A DNA stretch of 38,983 nt from Providencia sneebia DSM 19967. Its GTDB lineage: Bacteria; Pseudomonadota; Gammaproteobacteria; Enterobacterales; Enterobacteriaceae. The notes below the pieces were generated by a model that saw nothing but the letters and a program-made list of their open reading frames with translations, did no database searches and was not told the DNA's origin. Positions 9,503 to 18,792 of this stretch are shown one piece after another. Made by a program: the position numbers and the translations under genes. Position 1 is the first letter of the stretch. Each line of letters opens with the position of its first letter. The DNA is taken from the NCBI RefSeq assembly GCF_000314895.2, contig NZ_CM001773.1, forward strand, positions 727,290-766,272. Reading direction: 5' to 3'.

Positions 9503-10125
9503 ATGAAAAGAGTTATGTTGGCTTTAATGGGTATCGCCATGTCATTTGGAGCCTTGGCGGCAAACTATTCAGAAGGCAAAGAATATACTGATGTCAAACC
9601 ACCAGTACAAAACTTGCCACAAGTACTTGAGTTTTTCTCATTTTATTGCCCACATTGTTATCAATTTGAAAACCTTTATAAAATTCCTCAAACGGTAGAA
9701 AAAACCTACCAGAAGGAGTAAAAATGGAGCGTTATCACGTTGATTTCTTAGGTCCACTAGGTGCAAAACTGACTCAAGCTTGGGCAGTGGCTATTGTATT
9801 GAATGTTGAAGATAAAGTGACGCCAATTCTTTTTGAAGGCATTCAAAAAACACAATCAATCCATTCACCAGAAGATATTCGTAATGCTTTCATTAAAGCA
9901 GGTGTGAGTGGTGAAGAGTATGATGCAGCATTAAATAGCTTTGTTGTTAAATCATTAGTGGCTAAGCAGCAAAATGCAGCGCAAGATTTAAAACTGCGTG
10001 GTGTTCCTGCAATGTTTGTTGATGGTAAATATCAAATTCGTAACAATGGTATTTCTGTTGATAATGCAGAAGATTATGCGAAAGAATTTTCCAATGTTGT
10101 TAATTTCCTAGTTAACAAAAAATAG
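9503..10125 (+). pseudogene. dsbA: thiol:disulfide interchange protein DsbA, frameshifted
   Basis: DsbA introduces disulfide bonds into periplasmic proteins. Here the gene is split by one missing base. The first part (9503-9721) has a signal peptide (MKRVMLALMG..., likely cleavage after ALA near residue 19) and the active site CPHC at residues 49-52, then runs into a premature TAA after TYQKE. Reading resumes in the next frame with [14 protein letters not shown] and continues to the normal C-terminus (9724-10125), including the cis-proline loop [12 protein letters not shown]. Adding one A to the A6 run at 9699-9704 restores E-K-N-L-P-E-G and a full-length protein of about 207 residues. I prefer the ATG at 9503 because GGAG is correctly spaced there; an ATG at 9494 is too close. 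The lesion may be real, a sequencing error, or bypassed by slippage. Family identity is certain; gene state is not. Confidence 0.9.
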
Positions 10126-10133
10126 CGTGTCTT

Positions 10134-10166
10134 TATGGCGGTAGGATCTGCCGCCATACTCTTTTT
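10134..10166 (+). terminator. rho-independent terminator of dsbA
   Basis: GC-rich inverted repeat TATGGCGG (10134-10141) with CCGCCATA (10151-10158), a nine-base loop, then CTCTTTTT. It lies a few bases after the dsbA stop. Confidence 0.88.
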
Positions 10167-10185
10167 ACTCCCACTGCGTAAATCA

Positions 10186-10194
10186 ATATCCACA
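10186..10194 (+). promoter_or_regulatory. near-consensus DnaA box
   Basis: ATATCCACA differs from the TTATCCACA consensus at one position. It lies in the same intergenic region as the perfect box at 10328. Confidence 0.35.
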
Positions 10195-10327
10195 AAGCCC
10201 TAAATTTCTTTTTCTTGTGCTAGATCAAATTGGTTATAGCTAAGTTATTGATTTTATTTTCTTGTTTTATTTCTTGATCTTTTCTTAGTTATTGAATATA
10301 AGGCACAACCTTATTTTGCTCACAGAG

Positions 10328-10336
10328 TTATCCACA
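10328..10336 (+). promoter_or_regulatory. perfect DnaA box upstream of polA
   Basis: TTATCCACA, the exact consensus DnaA box, about 165 bases before the polA start and followed by a weaker TTATCAATG at 10339. The 373-base dsbA-polA gap otherwise holds only the dsbA terminator and AT-rich DNA. DnaA stimulation of polA expression has been reported in E. coli, so a regulatory role is plausible; a nine-base match can also arise by chance. Confidence 0.5.
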
Positions 10337-10498
10337 GGTTATCAATGAAATGACAAGTCAAATTCAGGGCAAAATAATCCATTGAAAAGAAGATATTTGT
10401 AGAGAATATTGCTAGCAAAGTAGAAACACAGGTGTATCGCAGGGCACATTGTGGCATCCTATTCCCCATTATTCCCGATAAAAAGATGATGACATATT

Positions 10499-13285
10499 AT
10501 GGCTCAGATAGCAGACAATCCCCTTATTTTGGTAGATGGTTCATCTTACCTGTATCGTGCTTATCACGCATTCCCACCATTAACTAATAGCGCAGGCGAA
10601 CCAACAGGAGCAATGTATGGCGTGCTCAATATGCTGCGTAGTTTGATCATGCAATATAAGCCTAGCCATGTTGCTGTCGTTTTTGATGCTAAGGGAAAAA
10701 CATTTCGTGATGAATTATTCGAAAGTTATAAATCTCATCGCCCACCAATGCCTGACGATCTACGTGAGCAAATAGAACCATTGCATGAAATGGTTGAAGC
10801 AATGGGCTTACCGTTATTGGTTGTTTCTGGTGTTGAAGCTGATGATGTGATTGGTACCCTTGCACGTCAAGCCAGTAAAAATGGTATACCAGTATTAATC
10901 AGTACAGGTGATAAAGACATGGCACAGTTAGTTGAGCCGAATATCACTCTGATTAACACCATGAATAACACAATTTTGGGCCCTCAAGAAGTCGAAGATA
11001 AATATGGTATTCCACCTGAATTGATTATTGATTTCCTCGCCTTAATGGGCGACTCATCAGACAATATCCCTGGTGTTCCGGGTGTTGGTGAGAAAACGGC
11101 ATTAGCGTTGTTGCAAGGCATTGGTGGCTTAGACAAAATCTACAATTCACTGGATGACATTGCGGGCTTAGGTTTTCGCGGATCAAAAACGTTAGCGCCA
11201 AAAATGGAAGAAAACCGCGAATTGGCATTTCTTTCTTATCAATTAGCCACCATTAAGACTGACGTTGAATTGGATAAAAGTTGCGAAGAGTTAGTTGTCG
11301 CTGATCCTAATGTTGATAAGCTTCATCAATTATTTAGCCGCTACGAATTTAAACGCTGGCTTGCTGATATTGAAAATGGCACTTGGATGGAAAACAAAAG
11401 TGGGAAAGTCTTTACGCCTGCGACGAGTTTTGTTTCAAAGAAGGTTGAAGAAGCTATTGCTGCACCAATATTGAGTGCAGAAAATTATGAAACAATTTTG
11501 GATAAGGCTGATTTGGAACGTTGGCTAGCAAAATTATCTGCGGCACCTTTATTTGCTTTTGATACAGAAACCGACAGCTTAAATACACAAGAAGCTCACC
11601 TCGTTGGTATGTCATTTGCTATTGAGCCAGGGCGCGCAGCTTATCTGCCATTAGGTCATGATTATCTTGATGCACCCGTTCAATTGCCATTAGATGAAGT
11701 GCTTGTATTAATGAAGCCACTTCTCGAAAGTGAAAAAGTGCTGAAAGTGGGTCAAAACCTCAAATATGATGCAGAAGTTCTTGAAAATTATGGTATCGAA
11801 CTGAAAGGAATGAAGTTTGATACTATGCTGGAATCTTATGTATTAAACAGTGTGATTGGTCGACATGATATGGATAGCTTGTCTGAACGCCATCTTAATC
11901 ATAAAACAGTTTCATTTGAAGAGATTGCGGGTAAAGGGAAAAAGCAGTTAACCTTTAACCAAATTGCACTTGAAGAAGCCGCAAATTATGCTGCTGAAGA
12001 TGCAGATGTCACGTTATTGCTTCATCAAGCCTTATATCCGCAACTAGAGGCTGAGCCAACACTTGCAAAAGTATTTAATGAGATAGAGATGCCATTAGTT
12101 CCTGTATTAGTAAGAATGGAACGTAAAGGTGTTTTGATTGATGCGAATGTTTTAGCCGCACAATCTCAGGAGATAACAGCGCGTTTGGCTGATATTGAAA
12201 AAGAAACTTTTGCATTAGCAGGCGAAGAATTTAACCTCGCATCACCAAAACAGCTACAGGTTATTTTATTTGAAAAGCTACAACTTCCGGTGGTGAAAAA
12301 GACACCAAGTGGTGCGGCATCAACAAATGAAGAAGTCTTGGAAGAGTTGGCTCCTATTCATCCTCTACCTAAATTATTATTGGAGCATCGTAGTCTTGCG
12401 AAGTTAAAATCAACTTACACCGATAAACTTCCGCAGATGATAGATCCAAAAACGCAGCGTGTGCATACTTCTTACCATCAAGCTGTTACTGCGACAGGGC
12501 GGTTGTCGTCGCGTGACCCGAATTTGCAAAATATTCCAGTGAGGACAGAAGAAGGGCGTCGTATTCGCCAAGCTTTTATTGCCCGTAAAGGTTACAAAGT
12601 GGTTGCGGCTGACTATTCGCAAATTGAATTGCGCATCATGGCGCATCTGTCACAAGATAAAGGGCTACTTAACGCTTTCGCTGAAGGTAAAGATATTCAC
12701 CGAGCGACCGCTTCTGAGGTCTTTGGTGTGCCTCTTGATGAAGTGACTAGTGACCAACGCCGCAGTGCAAAAGCAATTAACTTTGGGCTTATTTATGGCA
12801 TGAGCGCATTTGGACTGGCTCGCCAATTAGGCATTCCTCGGGGTGAAGCTCAACGTTATATGGATTTGTACTTTGAACGTTATCCGGGTGTTCTTCGCTA
12901 TATGGAAAACACACGTCATCAAGCTGCTGAACAAGGTTATGTTGAAACACTTGATGGGCGCCGGTTGTACCTGCCTGATATTAAATCGAAAAATGCGATT
13001 CGCCGTAAAGCTGCTGAGCGTGAAGCTATCAATGCGCCAATGCAAGGTACAGCGGCGGACATTATTAAAAAGGCAATGATTGCAGTTGATAGCTGGTTAC
13101 AGACTGAAAAACCTGCTGCTGATATGTTAATGCAGGTACATGATGAATTAGTGTTCGAAGTAAAAGAATCTGATTTAGAGCAGGTTACCAGCAAAATTAG
13201 TGAGTTAATGGAAGCTAGCATGAAGTTAGATGTGCCATTAAAAGTCGATGTTGGTGTTGGTAATAATTGGGATGAAGCTCATTAA
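10499..13285 (+). CDS. polA: DNA polymerase I
   Basis: DNA polymerase I removes RNA primers, fills gaps during repair and lagging-strand maturation, and supports replication of some plasmids. Its 928 residues equal the E. coli length. The 5'-3' exonuclease domain (about 1-320) shows [29 protein letters not shown] and the helix-hairpin-helix [20 protein letters not shown]. The 3'-5' proofreading domain keeps its acidic residues in [19 protein letters not shown] and YAAEDADVT. The polymerase domain carries motif A ([14 protein letters not shown]), motif B ([14 protein letters not shown]) and motif C ([11 protein letters not shown]). All three activities should be intact. The E. coli genes yihF and yihG between dsbA and polA are absent here. 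No strong ribosome binding site is visible before the ATG. Confidence 0.98.
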   Translation: MAQIADNPLILVDGSSYLYRAYHAFPPLTNSAGEPTGAMYGVLNMLRSLIMQYKPSHVAVVFDAKGKTFRDELFESYKSHRPPMPDDLREQIEPLHEMVEAMGLPLLVVSGVEADDVIGTLARQASKNGIPVLISTGDKDMAQLVEPNITLINTMNNTILGPQEVEDKYGIPPELIIDFLALMGDSSDNIPGVPGVGEKTALALLQGIGGLDKIYNSLDDIAGLGFRGSKTLAPKMEENRELAFLSYQLATIKTDVELDKSCEELVVADPNVDKLHQLFSRYEFKRWLADIENGTWMENKSGKVFTPATSFVSKKVEEAIAAPILSAENYETILDKADLERWLAKLSAAPLFAFDTETDSLNTQEAHLVGMSFAIEPGRAAYLPLGHDYLDAPVQLPLDEVLVLMKPLLESEKVLKVGQNLKYDAEVLENYGIELKGMKFDTMLESYVLNSVIGRHDMDSLSERHLNHKTVSFEEIAGKGKKQLTFNQIALEEAANYAAEDADVTLLLHQALYPQLEAEPTLAKVFNEIEMPLVPVLVRMERKGVLIDANVLAAQSQEITARLADIEKETFALAGEEFNLASPKQLQVILFEKLQLPVVKKTPSGAASTNEEVLEELAPIHPLPKLLLEHRSLAKLKSTYTDKLPQMIDPKTQRVHTSYHQAVTATGRLSSRDPNLQNIPVRTEEGRRIRQAFIARKGYKVVAADYSQIELRIMAHLSQDKGLLNAFAEGKDIHRATASEVFGVPLDEVTSDQRRSAKAINFGLIYGMSAFGLARQLGIPRGEAQRYMDLYFERYPGVLRYMENTRHQAAEQGYVETLDGRRLYLPDIKSKNAIRRKAAEREAINAPMQGTAADIIKKAMIAVDSWLQTEKPAADMLMQVHDELVFEVKESDLEQVTSKISELMEASMKLDVPLKVDVGVGNNWDEAH

Positions 13286-13338
13286 TTTATAACCCATGAA
13301 TTTACAATAAAATGGCAACTTTTTAGTTGTTGATAAAG

Positions 13339-13371
13339 AAGCGGGATAAAGTCTATTTTTCCCGCTTTTTT
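13339..13371 (+). terminator. rho-independent terminator of polA
   Basis: AAGCGGGA (13339-13346) pairs with TCCCGCTT (13360-13367) around a 13-base loop, and the stem runs into TTTTTT. It lies 54 bases after the polA stop and separates polA from Spot 42. Confidence 0.88.
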
Positions 13372-13569
13372 AATTCTTGGTTGGCGATTAAGCCAATATA
13401 TTTTTGAGATACAAAGATAATTTAATATTAGTTTTTTATGCGACTTATCTCTCATAAATATGTAATAAAAATACGTTTTCTGGCGATTTTAGCAGAAATG
13501 ATTTTGCTGAATCGTAGTTAGCTTTGAAAAAAAATTACAGAAAGTCTTTTTTTAATGTACAGAATCAAG

Positions 13570-13575
13570 TAAAAT
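13570..13575 (+). promoter_or_regulatory. -10 element of the Spot 42 promoter
   Basis: TAAAAT placed seven bases before the first base of the RNA at 13583. The matching -35 region (near 13547-13552) is only a run of T, so it is weak. I could not identify a convincing CRP operator upstream, although in E. coli cAMP-CRP represses this gene. Confidence 0.6.
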
Positions 13576-13582
13576 AGCTCAC

Positions 13583-13692
13583 GTAGGGTACAGAGGTAAG
13601 ATGTTCTATCTTTCAGACCTTTTACTTCACGTAATCGGATTTAGCTGAATATTAGCTGCTCCAGTCAAAGTTTTTGACTGGAGCATTTTTTT
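13583..13692 (+). ncRNA. spf: Spot 42 small RNA
   Basis: Spot 42, an Hfq-dependent sRNA of about 109 bases that in E. coli is repressed by cAMP-CRP and dampens genes for secondary carbon sources and the galK cistron. The first 60 or so bases (GTAGGGTACAGAGG, then AAGATGTTCTATC and ACTTCACGTAATCGG) match the E. coli RNA as I remember it. Differences lie in the later part and in the terminator stem, which is a perfect 12-bp repeat (13658-13669 with 13673-13684) followed by a T-rich end. The neighbours polA upstream and engB downstream are the same as in E. coli. Conservation of the unstructured target-pairing regions implies a conserved regulon. Confidence 0.95.
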
Positions 13693-13765
13693 GCTTAAAA
13701 TTCAGTAAGTAGCTGAAATTCTATTGTACGCCAGTAAACTGACGTACAAGAAAAAAGAGGAGGGC

Positions 13766-14377
13766 TTAAACTGGGTTGCTATACCAGTGATCGAGCTTAA
13801 TGCGTAGTTTATCTATGCCAATCTTTTTCAATGCAGAAAAGTATTCGACTTCAATATCTCCACCTAACGGCTCAAGAGTTTGTCGTACTTCCATGAGTTG
13901 TTTCTTTCTTGCACCGGAAGCTAATTTATCTGCTTTTGTCAGTAAGACTAAAACAGGGACTTCCATCGCAACAGACCATTCAATCATTTGCATATCAAGG
14001 TCTTTTAGTGGATGACGGATATCCATTAATATGACAAGCCCTTTAATGCACTCGCGTTTTTGTAGGTATTCTCCAAGCGCTTGTTGCCATTTCCGTTTCA
14101 TATCTTCAGGCACTTCAGCGTAGCCATAGCCTGGAAGGTCAACAAGACGAATACCGTCTTCAACTTCAAAAAGGTTGATTAATTGAGTACGGCCTGGTGT
14201 TTTACTCGTACGAGCTAAGCCTTTTTGCTGTGTTAGTGCATTGAGCGCACTCGATTTTCCCGCATTTGAGCGGCCTGCAAAGGCAACTTCAATTCCGCTA
14301 TCTTTAGGTAAATGGCGAATATCGGGTGCACTGATGACAAATTTTGTCATGTGGTAATTATGGGTTTTGATTGTCAT
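13766..14377 (-). CDS. engB: ribosome biogenesis GTPase EngB (YihA/YsxC)
   Basis: EngB is an essential GTPase needed for maturation of the large ribosomal subunit and normal cell division. The 203-residue protein is close to the E. coli form but ends sooner, without its acidic C-terminal tail. G1 is [11 protein letters not shown] near residues 33-43, the G2 region is [14 protein letters not shown]3 is [14 protein letters not shown]4 is LLTKADKL and G5 is FSALKKIG. The start is supported by GGGAG about eight bases upstream. It faces Spot 42 tail to tail, as in E. coli. Its upstream neighbour, ppiA, is not the E. coli one; the genome order changes between this gene and the next. Assignment is secure. 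Confidence 0.97.
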   Translation of the reverse strand: MTIKTHNYHMTKFVISAPDIRHLPKDSGIEVAFAGRSNAGKSSALNALTQQKGLARTSKTPGRTQLINLFEVEDGIRLVDLPGYGYAEVPEDMKRKWQQALGEYLQKRECIKGLVILMDIRHPLKDLDMQMIEWSVAMEVPVLVLLTKADKLASGARKKQLMEVRQTLEPLGGDIEVEYFSALKKIGIDKLRIKLDHWYSNPV

Positions 14378-14475
14378 TGGTCGTTCTCCCTGAGCTTGCC
14401 TTTTAAGGCTGGAGGATTATAGCGACTGCCAGCTAACAAAGCCACCAGTCATGCTGGGAGTGATAAGATTGTTGG

Positions 14476-14627
14476 ATATATCGATATCTTTTATCTAGGT
14501 AAAAATTATTTAAGATAAGATTCATAAAAAGTGATACACCTAGAATATGTATTTTATTTTCAAATAGATAATGTTAAATAATTGTGGATCTTATTTTCTA
14601 TAAGATATAAATATATATTGATATCTT
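14476..14627. repeat. 15-bp direct repeat in the engB-ppiA promoter region
   Basis: ATATATCGATATCTT at 14476-14490 recurs as ATATATTGATATCTT at 14613-14627 (14 of 15 bases). A more distant inverted pair, TCTAGGT (14494-14500) and ACCTAGA (14538-14544), lies between. The region is AT-rich, so significance is modest, but both copies lie in the divergent regulatory space of engB and ppiA. Confidence 0.45.
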
Positions 14628-14641
14628 ATGGCATTCTTGGC

Positions 14642-14656
14642 GTAAATAAAGGTAAA
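14642..14656 (+). promoter_or_regulatory. CpxR box upstream of ppiA
   Basis: GTAAA (14642-14646), five bases, GTAAA (14652-14656): an exact match to the CpxR tandem half-site consensus, 77 bases before the ppiA start codon. In E. coli ppiA is a classic Cpx regulon member together with dsbA and degP, so both sequence and gene identity support it. The position fits activation if transcription starts near 14695 from a TAGAAT-type -10 at 14684-14689. Confidence 0.7.
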
Positions 14657-14732
14657 TCTTTAGCAATCTTTTTATCTACGCTCTAGAATTGGCAAGTTAA
14701 AAGTTATTAAGCTATAAAGAAAGGGATCTTGA

Positions 14733-15305
14733 ATGTTAAAACGAATTTTTGTGCCTTTGCTGGCAGTCTGTGCTATCAGTACTTCCTCACTCGTTTTTGC
14801 AGCGGGCGAAACCTATGTGAAATTGGTTACCTCTATGGGGAATATTGAATTAGAGCTTAATGATAAAAAAGCACCTGTCACGACTGAGAACTTTTTACAG
14901 TATGTGAATGAAGGTTATTACAATGGAACAACATTCCACCGTGTGATCCCAGGTTTCATGATCCAAGGTGGCGGTTTTAACAAAGATCTACAGCAAAAAC
15001 AAACTCGTGCTCCAATTAAGAATGAAGCTGATAACGGGTTACGTAATTTGCGTGGCACGATTTCTATGGCGCGTACTGCAAATAAAGACAGTGCGACGAG
15101 CCAATTTTTTATCAACGTCGCGGACAATGCTTTTTTAGATCACGGCCAACGTGATTTTGGTTATGCCGTTTTTGGAAAAGTTGTCAAAGGAATGGATGTA
15201 GTTGATAAAATTTCTAAAGTAAAAACAGAGAATGTAGGGCCTTACCAAAATGTTCCTGTTGACCCAATTTCAATTATTTCTGCTGAAATTATTAAAAAGC
15301 CTTAA
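14733..15305 (+). CDS. ppiA: periplasmic peptidyl-prolyl isomerase A (cyclophilin)
   Basis: PpiA (RotA) is the periplasmic cyclophilin that speeds cis-trans isomerisation of proline peptide bonds in exported proteins. The 190-residue precursor has a signal peptide with likely cleavage at VFA-AGE near residue 23. Cyclophilin hallmarks follow: [30 protein letters not shown] with the catalytic Arg, the [20 protein letters not shown] substrate pocket, and [27 protein letters not shown] precedes the ATG. A CpxR box upstream ties it to envelope stress. In E. coli it is followed by yhfG-fic-pabA; here fic and yhfG are missing and pabA comes next. Confidence 0.97.
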   Translation: MLKRIFVPLLAVCAISTSSLVFAAGETYVKLVTSMGNIELELNDKKAPVTTENFLQYVNEGYYNGTTFHRVIPGFMIQGGGFNKDLQQKQTRAPIKNEADNGLRNLRGTISMARTANKDSATSQFFINVADNAFLDHGQRDFGYAVFGKVVKGMDVVDKISKVKTENVGPYQNVPVDPISIISAEIIKKP

Positions 15306-15319
15306 TTGGGTGCACAAAG

Positions 15320-15350
15320 AATGGGTAACATCCGAGAGTTACCCATTTTT
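15320..15350 (+). terminator. rho-independent terminator of ppiA
   Basis: AATGGGTAAC (15320-15329) pairs perfectly with GTTACCCATT (15338-15347) around an eight-base loop and runs into TTTTT. It lies 15 bases after the ppiA stop. Confidence 0.9.
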
Positions 15351-15550
15351 AATATGACTCCTTTCTCAAATTACCTCTCAAACATAGTTTCTTAAATATA
15401 ATTCTAACGATTTCTCACTTATAGTTTATGATATTCATTATCATTTGTTATAAGGATGTAAATATAATTGTATGATTCTTATATAGAAATGAGTTTAGTT
15501 AAATAAGATTACTTGACTTAAATAGGCTATTTTCCTGCTTCGGCTGTGAT

Positions 15551-15604
15551 ATGATAGCCGCCCGCTGCTATCATCTACTGTTTTTTTAATCGGCAATATT
15601 GCCG
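15551..15604 (+). promoter_or_regulatory. two palindromes upstream of pabA
   Basis: ATGATAGC (15551-15558) and GCTATCAT (15567-15574) form an 8-bp stem with an 8-base loop, followed six bases later by seven T (15581-15587), resembling a weak terminator or attenuator. Directly after comes CGGCAATATTGCCG (15591-15604), a perfect 14-base palindrome. They lie about 65-120 bases before the pabA start. No pabA regulator is known to me that would bind them. The rest of the 365-base ppiA-pabA gap is AT-rich, with no gene seen. Confidence 0.5.
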
Positions 15605-15670
15605 TTAAAAACAATAAATTATATCAGCGTAGATAACATATAATGATAAAAATCAGTCGGATAGGCTACT

Positions 15671-16246
15671 ATGCTTTTACTTATTGATAATTACGATTCA
15701 TTTACCTATAACCTGTATCAATATTTCTGTGAATTGGATATAGAGGTACTGGTTAAGCGTAATGATGAAATTTCTATCGAAGAGATAGAATCGCTTTCGC
15801 CTACACACCTTGTGATCTCACCTGGGCCTTGCACGCCAGATGAAGCGGGAATTTCACTTGAAGCTATCAAGTATTTTGCCGGAAAGATCCCGATTTTAGG
15901 GATTTGTCTTGGTCATCAAGCAATTGGTCAAGCCTTCGGGGCATCAGTTGTGAAAGCGCGAGAAGTGATGCACGGCAAAACATCTGCAATCCATCATAAC
16001 CATCAAGGCGTGTTTAAAGGGCTTAATCGGCCATTAACGGTAACACGCTACCATTCGCTTGTTATTGCTGCGGAAACATTACCCGCATCTTTTGATGTAT
16101 CCGCATGGTCACTGAATAATGGTGATGTTGACGAAATTATGGGTATTCGTCATAAAACCTTGCCAATTGAAGGTGTTCAGTTCCACCCAGAAAGTATTCT
16201 GAGTGAACAAGGTCATGAATTATTAAATAACTTTTTAAAGTATTAA
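15671..16246 (+). CDS. pabA: aminodeoxychorismate synthase, glutamine amidotransferase subunit
   Basis: PabA hydrolyses glutamine and passes ammonia to PabB, which makes 4-amino-4-deoxychorismate for p-aminobenzoate and folate. The 191-residue protein is a class I glutamine amidotransferase: the [14 protein letters not shown] start, the oxyanion SPGPCTP, the nucleophile Cys79 in [14 protein letters not shown], and the His/Glu pair (about 172 and 174) in [11 protein letters not shown]. It could in principle be a TrpG-type subunit, but the neighbourhood with argD and the sequence favour PabA. The gene starts after two palindromes of unknown role and is followed by argD, as in E. coli. Confidence 0.94.
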   Translation: MLLLIDNYDSFTYNLYQYFCELDIEVLVKRNDEISIEEIESLSPTHLVISPGPCTPDEAGISLEAIKYFAGKIPILGICLGHQAIGQAFGASVVKAREVMHGKTSAIHHNHQGVFKGLNRPLTVTRYHSLVIAAETLPASFDVSAWSLNNGDVDEIMGIRHKTLPIEGVQFHPESILSEQGHELLNNFLKY

Positions 16247-16303
16247 TTATTGCGCCTCTAAAAAATAAAATTCATCCTATCACTTGCTTTGCACTTGCTC
16301 TTT

Positions 16304-16342
16304 TGTGATTTTTTATTCATATTTAATGATTATATTTTCACT
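16304..16342 (+). promoter_or_regulatory. tandem ARG boxes of argD (ArgR operator)
   Basis: Two matches to the ARG box core TGAATWWWWATTCA: TGATTTTTTATTCA at 16306-16319 (one mismatch) and TGATTATATTTTCA at 16327-16340 (two mismatches). Their starts are 21 bases apart, the standard phasing of paired 18-bp ARG boxes with a three-base gap. They end about 30 bases before the argD start, so arginine-loaded ArgR would cover the promoter region. Confidence 0.82.
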
Positions 16343-16345
16343 TAA

Positions 16346-17587
<1,242 letters not shown>

Positions 17588-17599
17588 TTTGGTTGGCTT

Positions 17600-17628
17600 C
17601 TCCCTCAATAACAATTTTATTGAGGGAG
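17600..17628 (+). terminator. hairpin after argD
   Basis: CTCCCTCAATA (17600-17610) pairs perfectly with TATTGAGGGAG (17618-17628), loop of seven. The following TTGTATGCTT is a poor U tract, so this may be a weak terminator or a 3' end protecting structure for argD mRNA. Confidence 0.65.
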
Positions 17629-17666
17629 TTGTATGCTTATTCCATGCTATTCAAAAAAATAGGCAC

Positions 17667-17700
17667 AAAAATTAACCCGATATCAATGATAACGGGTTAA
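17667..17700 (-). terminator. rho-independent terminator of crp
   Basis: On the minus strand TTAACCCG and CGGGTTAA (17700-17693 and 17679-17672) form an 8-bp stem followed by TTTTT (17671-17667). It lies 32 bases after the crp stop. Confidence 0.78.
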
Positions 17701-17731
17701 TTTAAAATAAATTCTAGGCTAATTGGCGTGA

Positions 17732-18364
17732 TTAACGCGTACCGTATACCACGATAGTTTTACCATGTGCCGAAATCAAATTTTGATCTTCTAACATTTT
17801 CAGAATGCGGCCCACCGTTTCGCGTGAGCAACCAACGATTTGCCCAATTTCTTGGCGAGTAATTTTGATTTGCATTCCGTCTGGATGTGTCATTGCATCA
17901 GGTTGTTTTGCCAAATTAAGCAATGTTTGTGCAATACGGCCTGTTACATCAAGGAAGGCAAGGTTACCTACTTTCTCTGATGTAGTTTGTAGGCGACTTG
18001 CCATTTGCGCAGAAAGGCGCATAAGAATATCTGGGTTTACTTGAATCAACTGGCGGAATTTTTTATATGAAATTTCAGCAACTTCACAGGCACTTTTTGC
18101 TCGAACCCATGCTGAACGTTCTTGCCCTTCTTCAAATAATCCGAGTTCACCAATGAAATCTCCCTGATTCAAATAAGAGAGAATCATTTCCTTACCTTCT
18201 TCATCTTTGATTAAAACAGCCACCGAACCTTTCACAATGTAATAAAGGGTTTCTGCTTTCTCACCCTGATGGATCAGAGTGCTCTTGGATGGATACTTAT
18301 GAATATGGCAGTGTGACAAAAACCATTCAAGAGTAGGGTCTGTTTGTGGCTTGCCGAGAATCAT
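17732..18364 (-). CDS. crp: cAMP receptor protein (catabolite activator)
   Basis: CRP, the global cAMP-dependent transcription regulator. The 210-residue protein is nearly identical to E. coli CRP. The N-terminal cyclic-nucleotide barrel contains [27 protein letters not shown] and ERSAWVRAK with the cAMP-contacting Arg/Ser. Dimer-helix TSEK residues follow, with Ser in place of the first of two Arg in the E. coli MARRLQ stretch. The C-terminal helix-turn-helix is [20 protein letters not shown], with the DNA-reading Arg, Glu and Arg intact, so it should recognise standard TGTGA-N6-TCACA sites such as the one upstream of murQ. GAGG precedes the ATG by nine bases. It is divergent from yhfA across 428 bases. 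Confidence 0.98.
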   Translation of the reverse strand: MILGKPQTDPTLEWFLSHCHIHKYPSKSTLIHQGEKAETLYYIVKGSVAVLIKDEEGKEMILSYLNQGDFIGELGLFEEGQERSAWVRAKSACEVAEISYKKFRQLIQVNPDILMRLSAQMASRLQTTSEKVGNLAFLDVTGRIAQTLLNLAKQPDAMTHPDGMQIKITRQEIGQIVGCSRETVGRILKMLEDQNLISAHGKTIVVYGTR

Positions 18365-18792
18365 TAGCGTTATCCTCTGTATGTTAATACAGCCATCCGG
18401 CTTGCGATAACCAGAAAGGCTTGTTTTAAAGTCACTATCTTAGCATATAAGATGCTATATAGGAGTAAGTTAATAGTGACACTATCATATAATCAATTGA
18501 AACGATGAGTTTTGATCTTAACCCTATCAGGTGAATGCCTGTTTTTAACATATTCAATCTAGATTGTCTCTATTTTATCGATTCAGCATAATTAATGTGA
18601 ATATAAAGTGTATCTCGTTTCTATGTTATAACACGTTTTCGCTGTTGAGCTATTTATTAATTTGTATCATAAATAGAAAGTTAGGATTGGCAATTTATCT
18701 GGGATCATATTATTGATAGATGTTTATTTAACGCTTACATACAACTTTAGTTATTTAAGGTATAAATAAAATTTTTCTATAGGGGATAAAAT
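18365..18792. promoter_or_regulatory. crp-yhfA divergent regulatory region with nested inverted repeats
   Basis: This 428-base gap carries no plausible gene. Its main structure is a nested palindrome upstream of crp: GTCACTAT (18431-18438) pairs with ATAGTGAC (18473-18480), and inside it TAGCAT (18441-18446) pairs with ATGCTA (18452-18457). The right arm also starts its own palindrome ATAGTGACACTAT (18473-18485). This could be an operator cluster or an mRNA leader structure for crp. I do not see a full TGTGA-N6-TCACA site of the kind that autoregulates E. coli crp. AT-rich DNA nearer yhfA presumably holds its promoter. Confidence 0.5.

Noticed and set aside
12827..13221. Several opposite-strand and shifted open frames inside polA
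   Set aside because: They are shadows of the conserved polymerase domain, with no independent motifs or ribosome sites.
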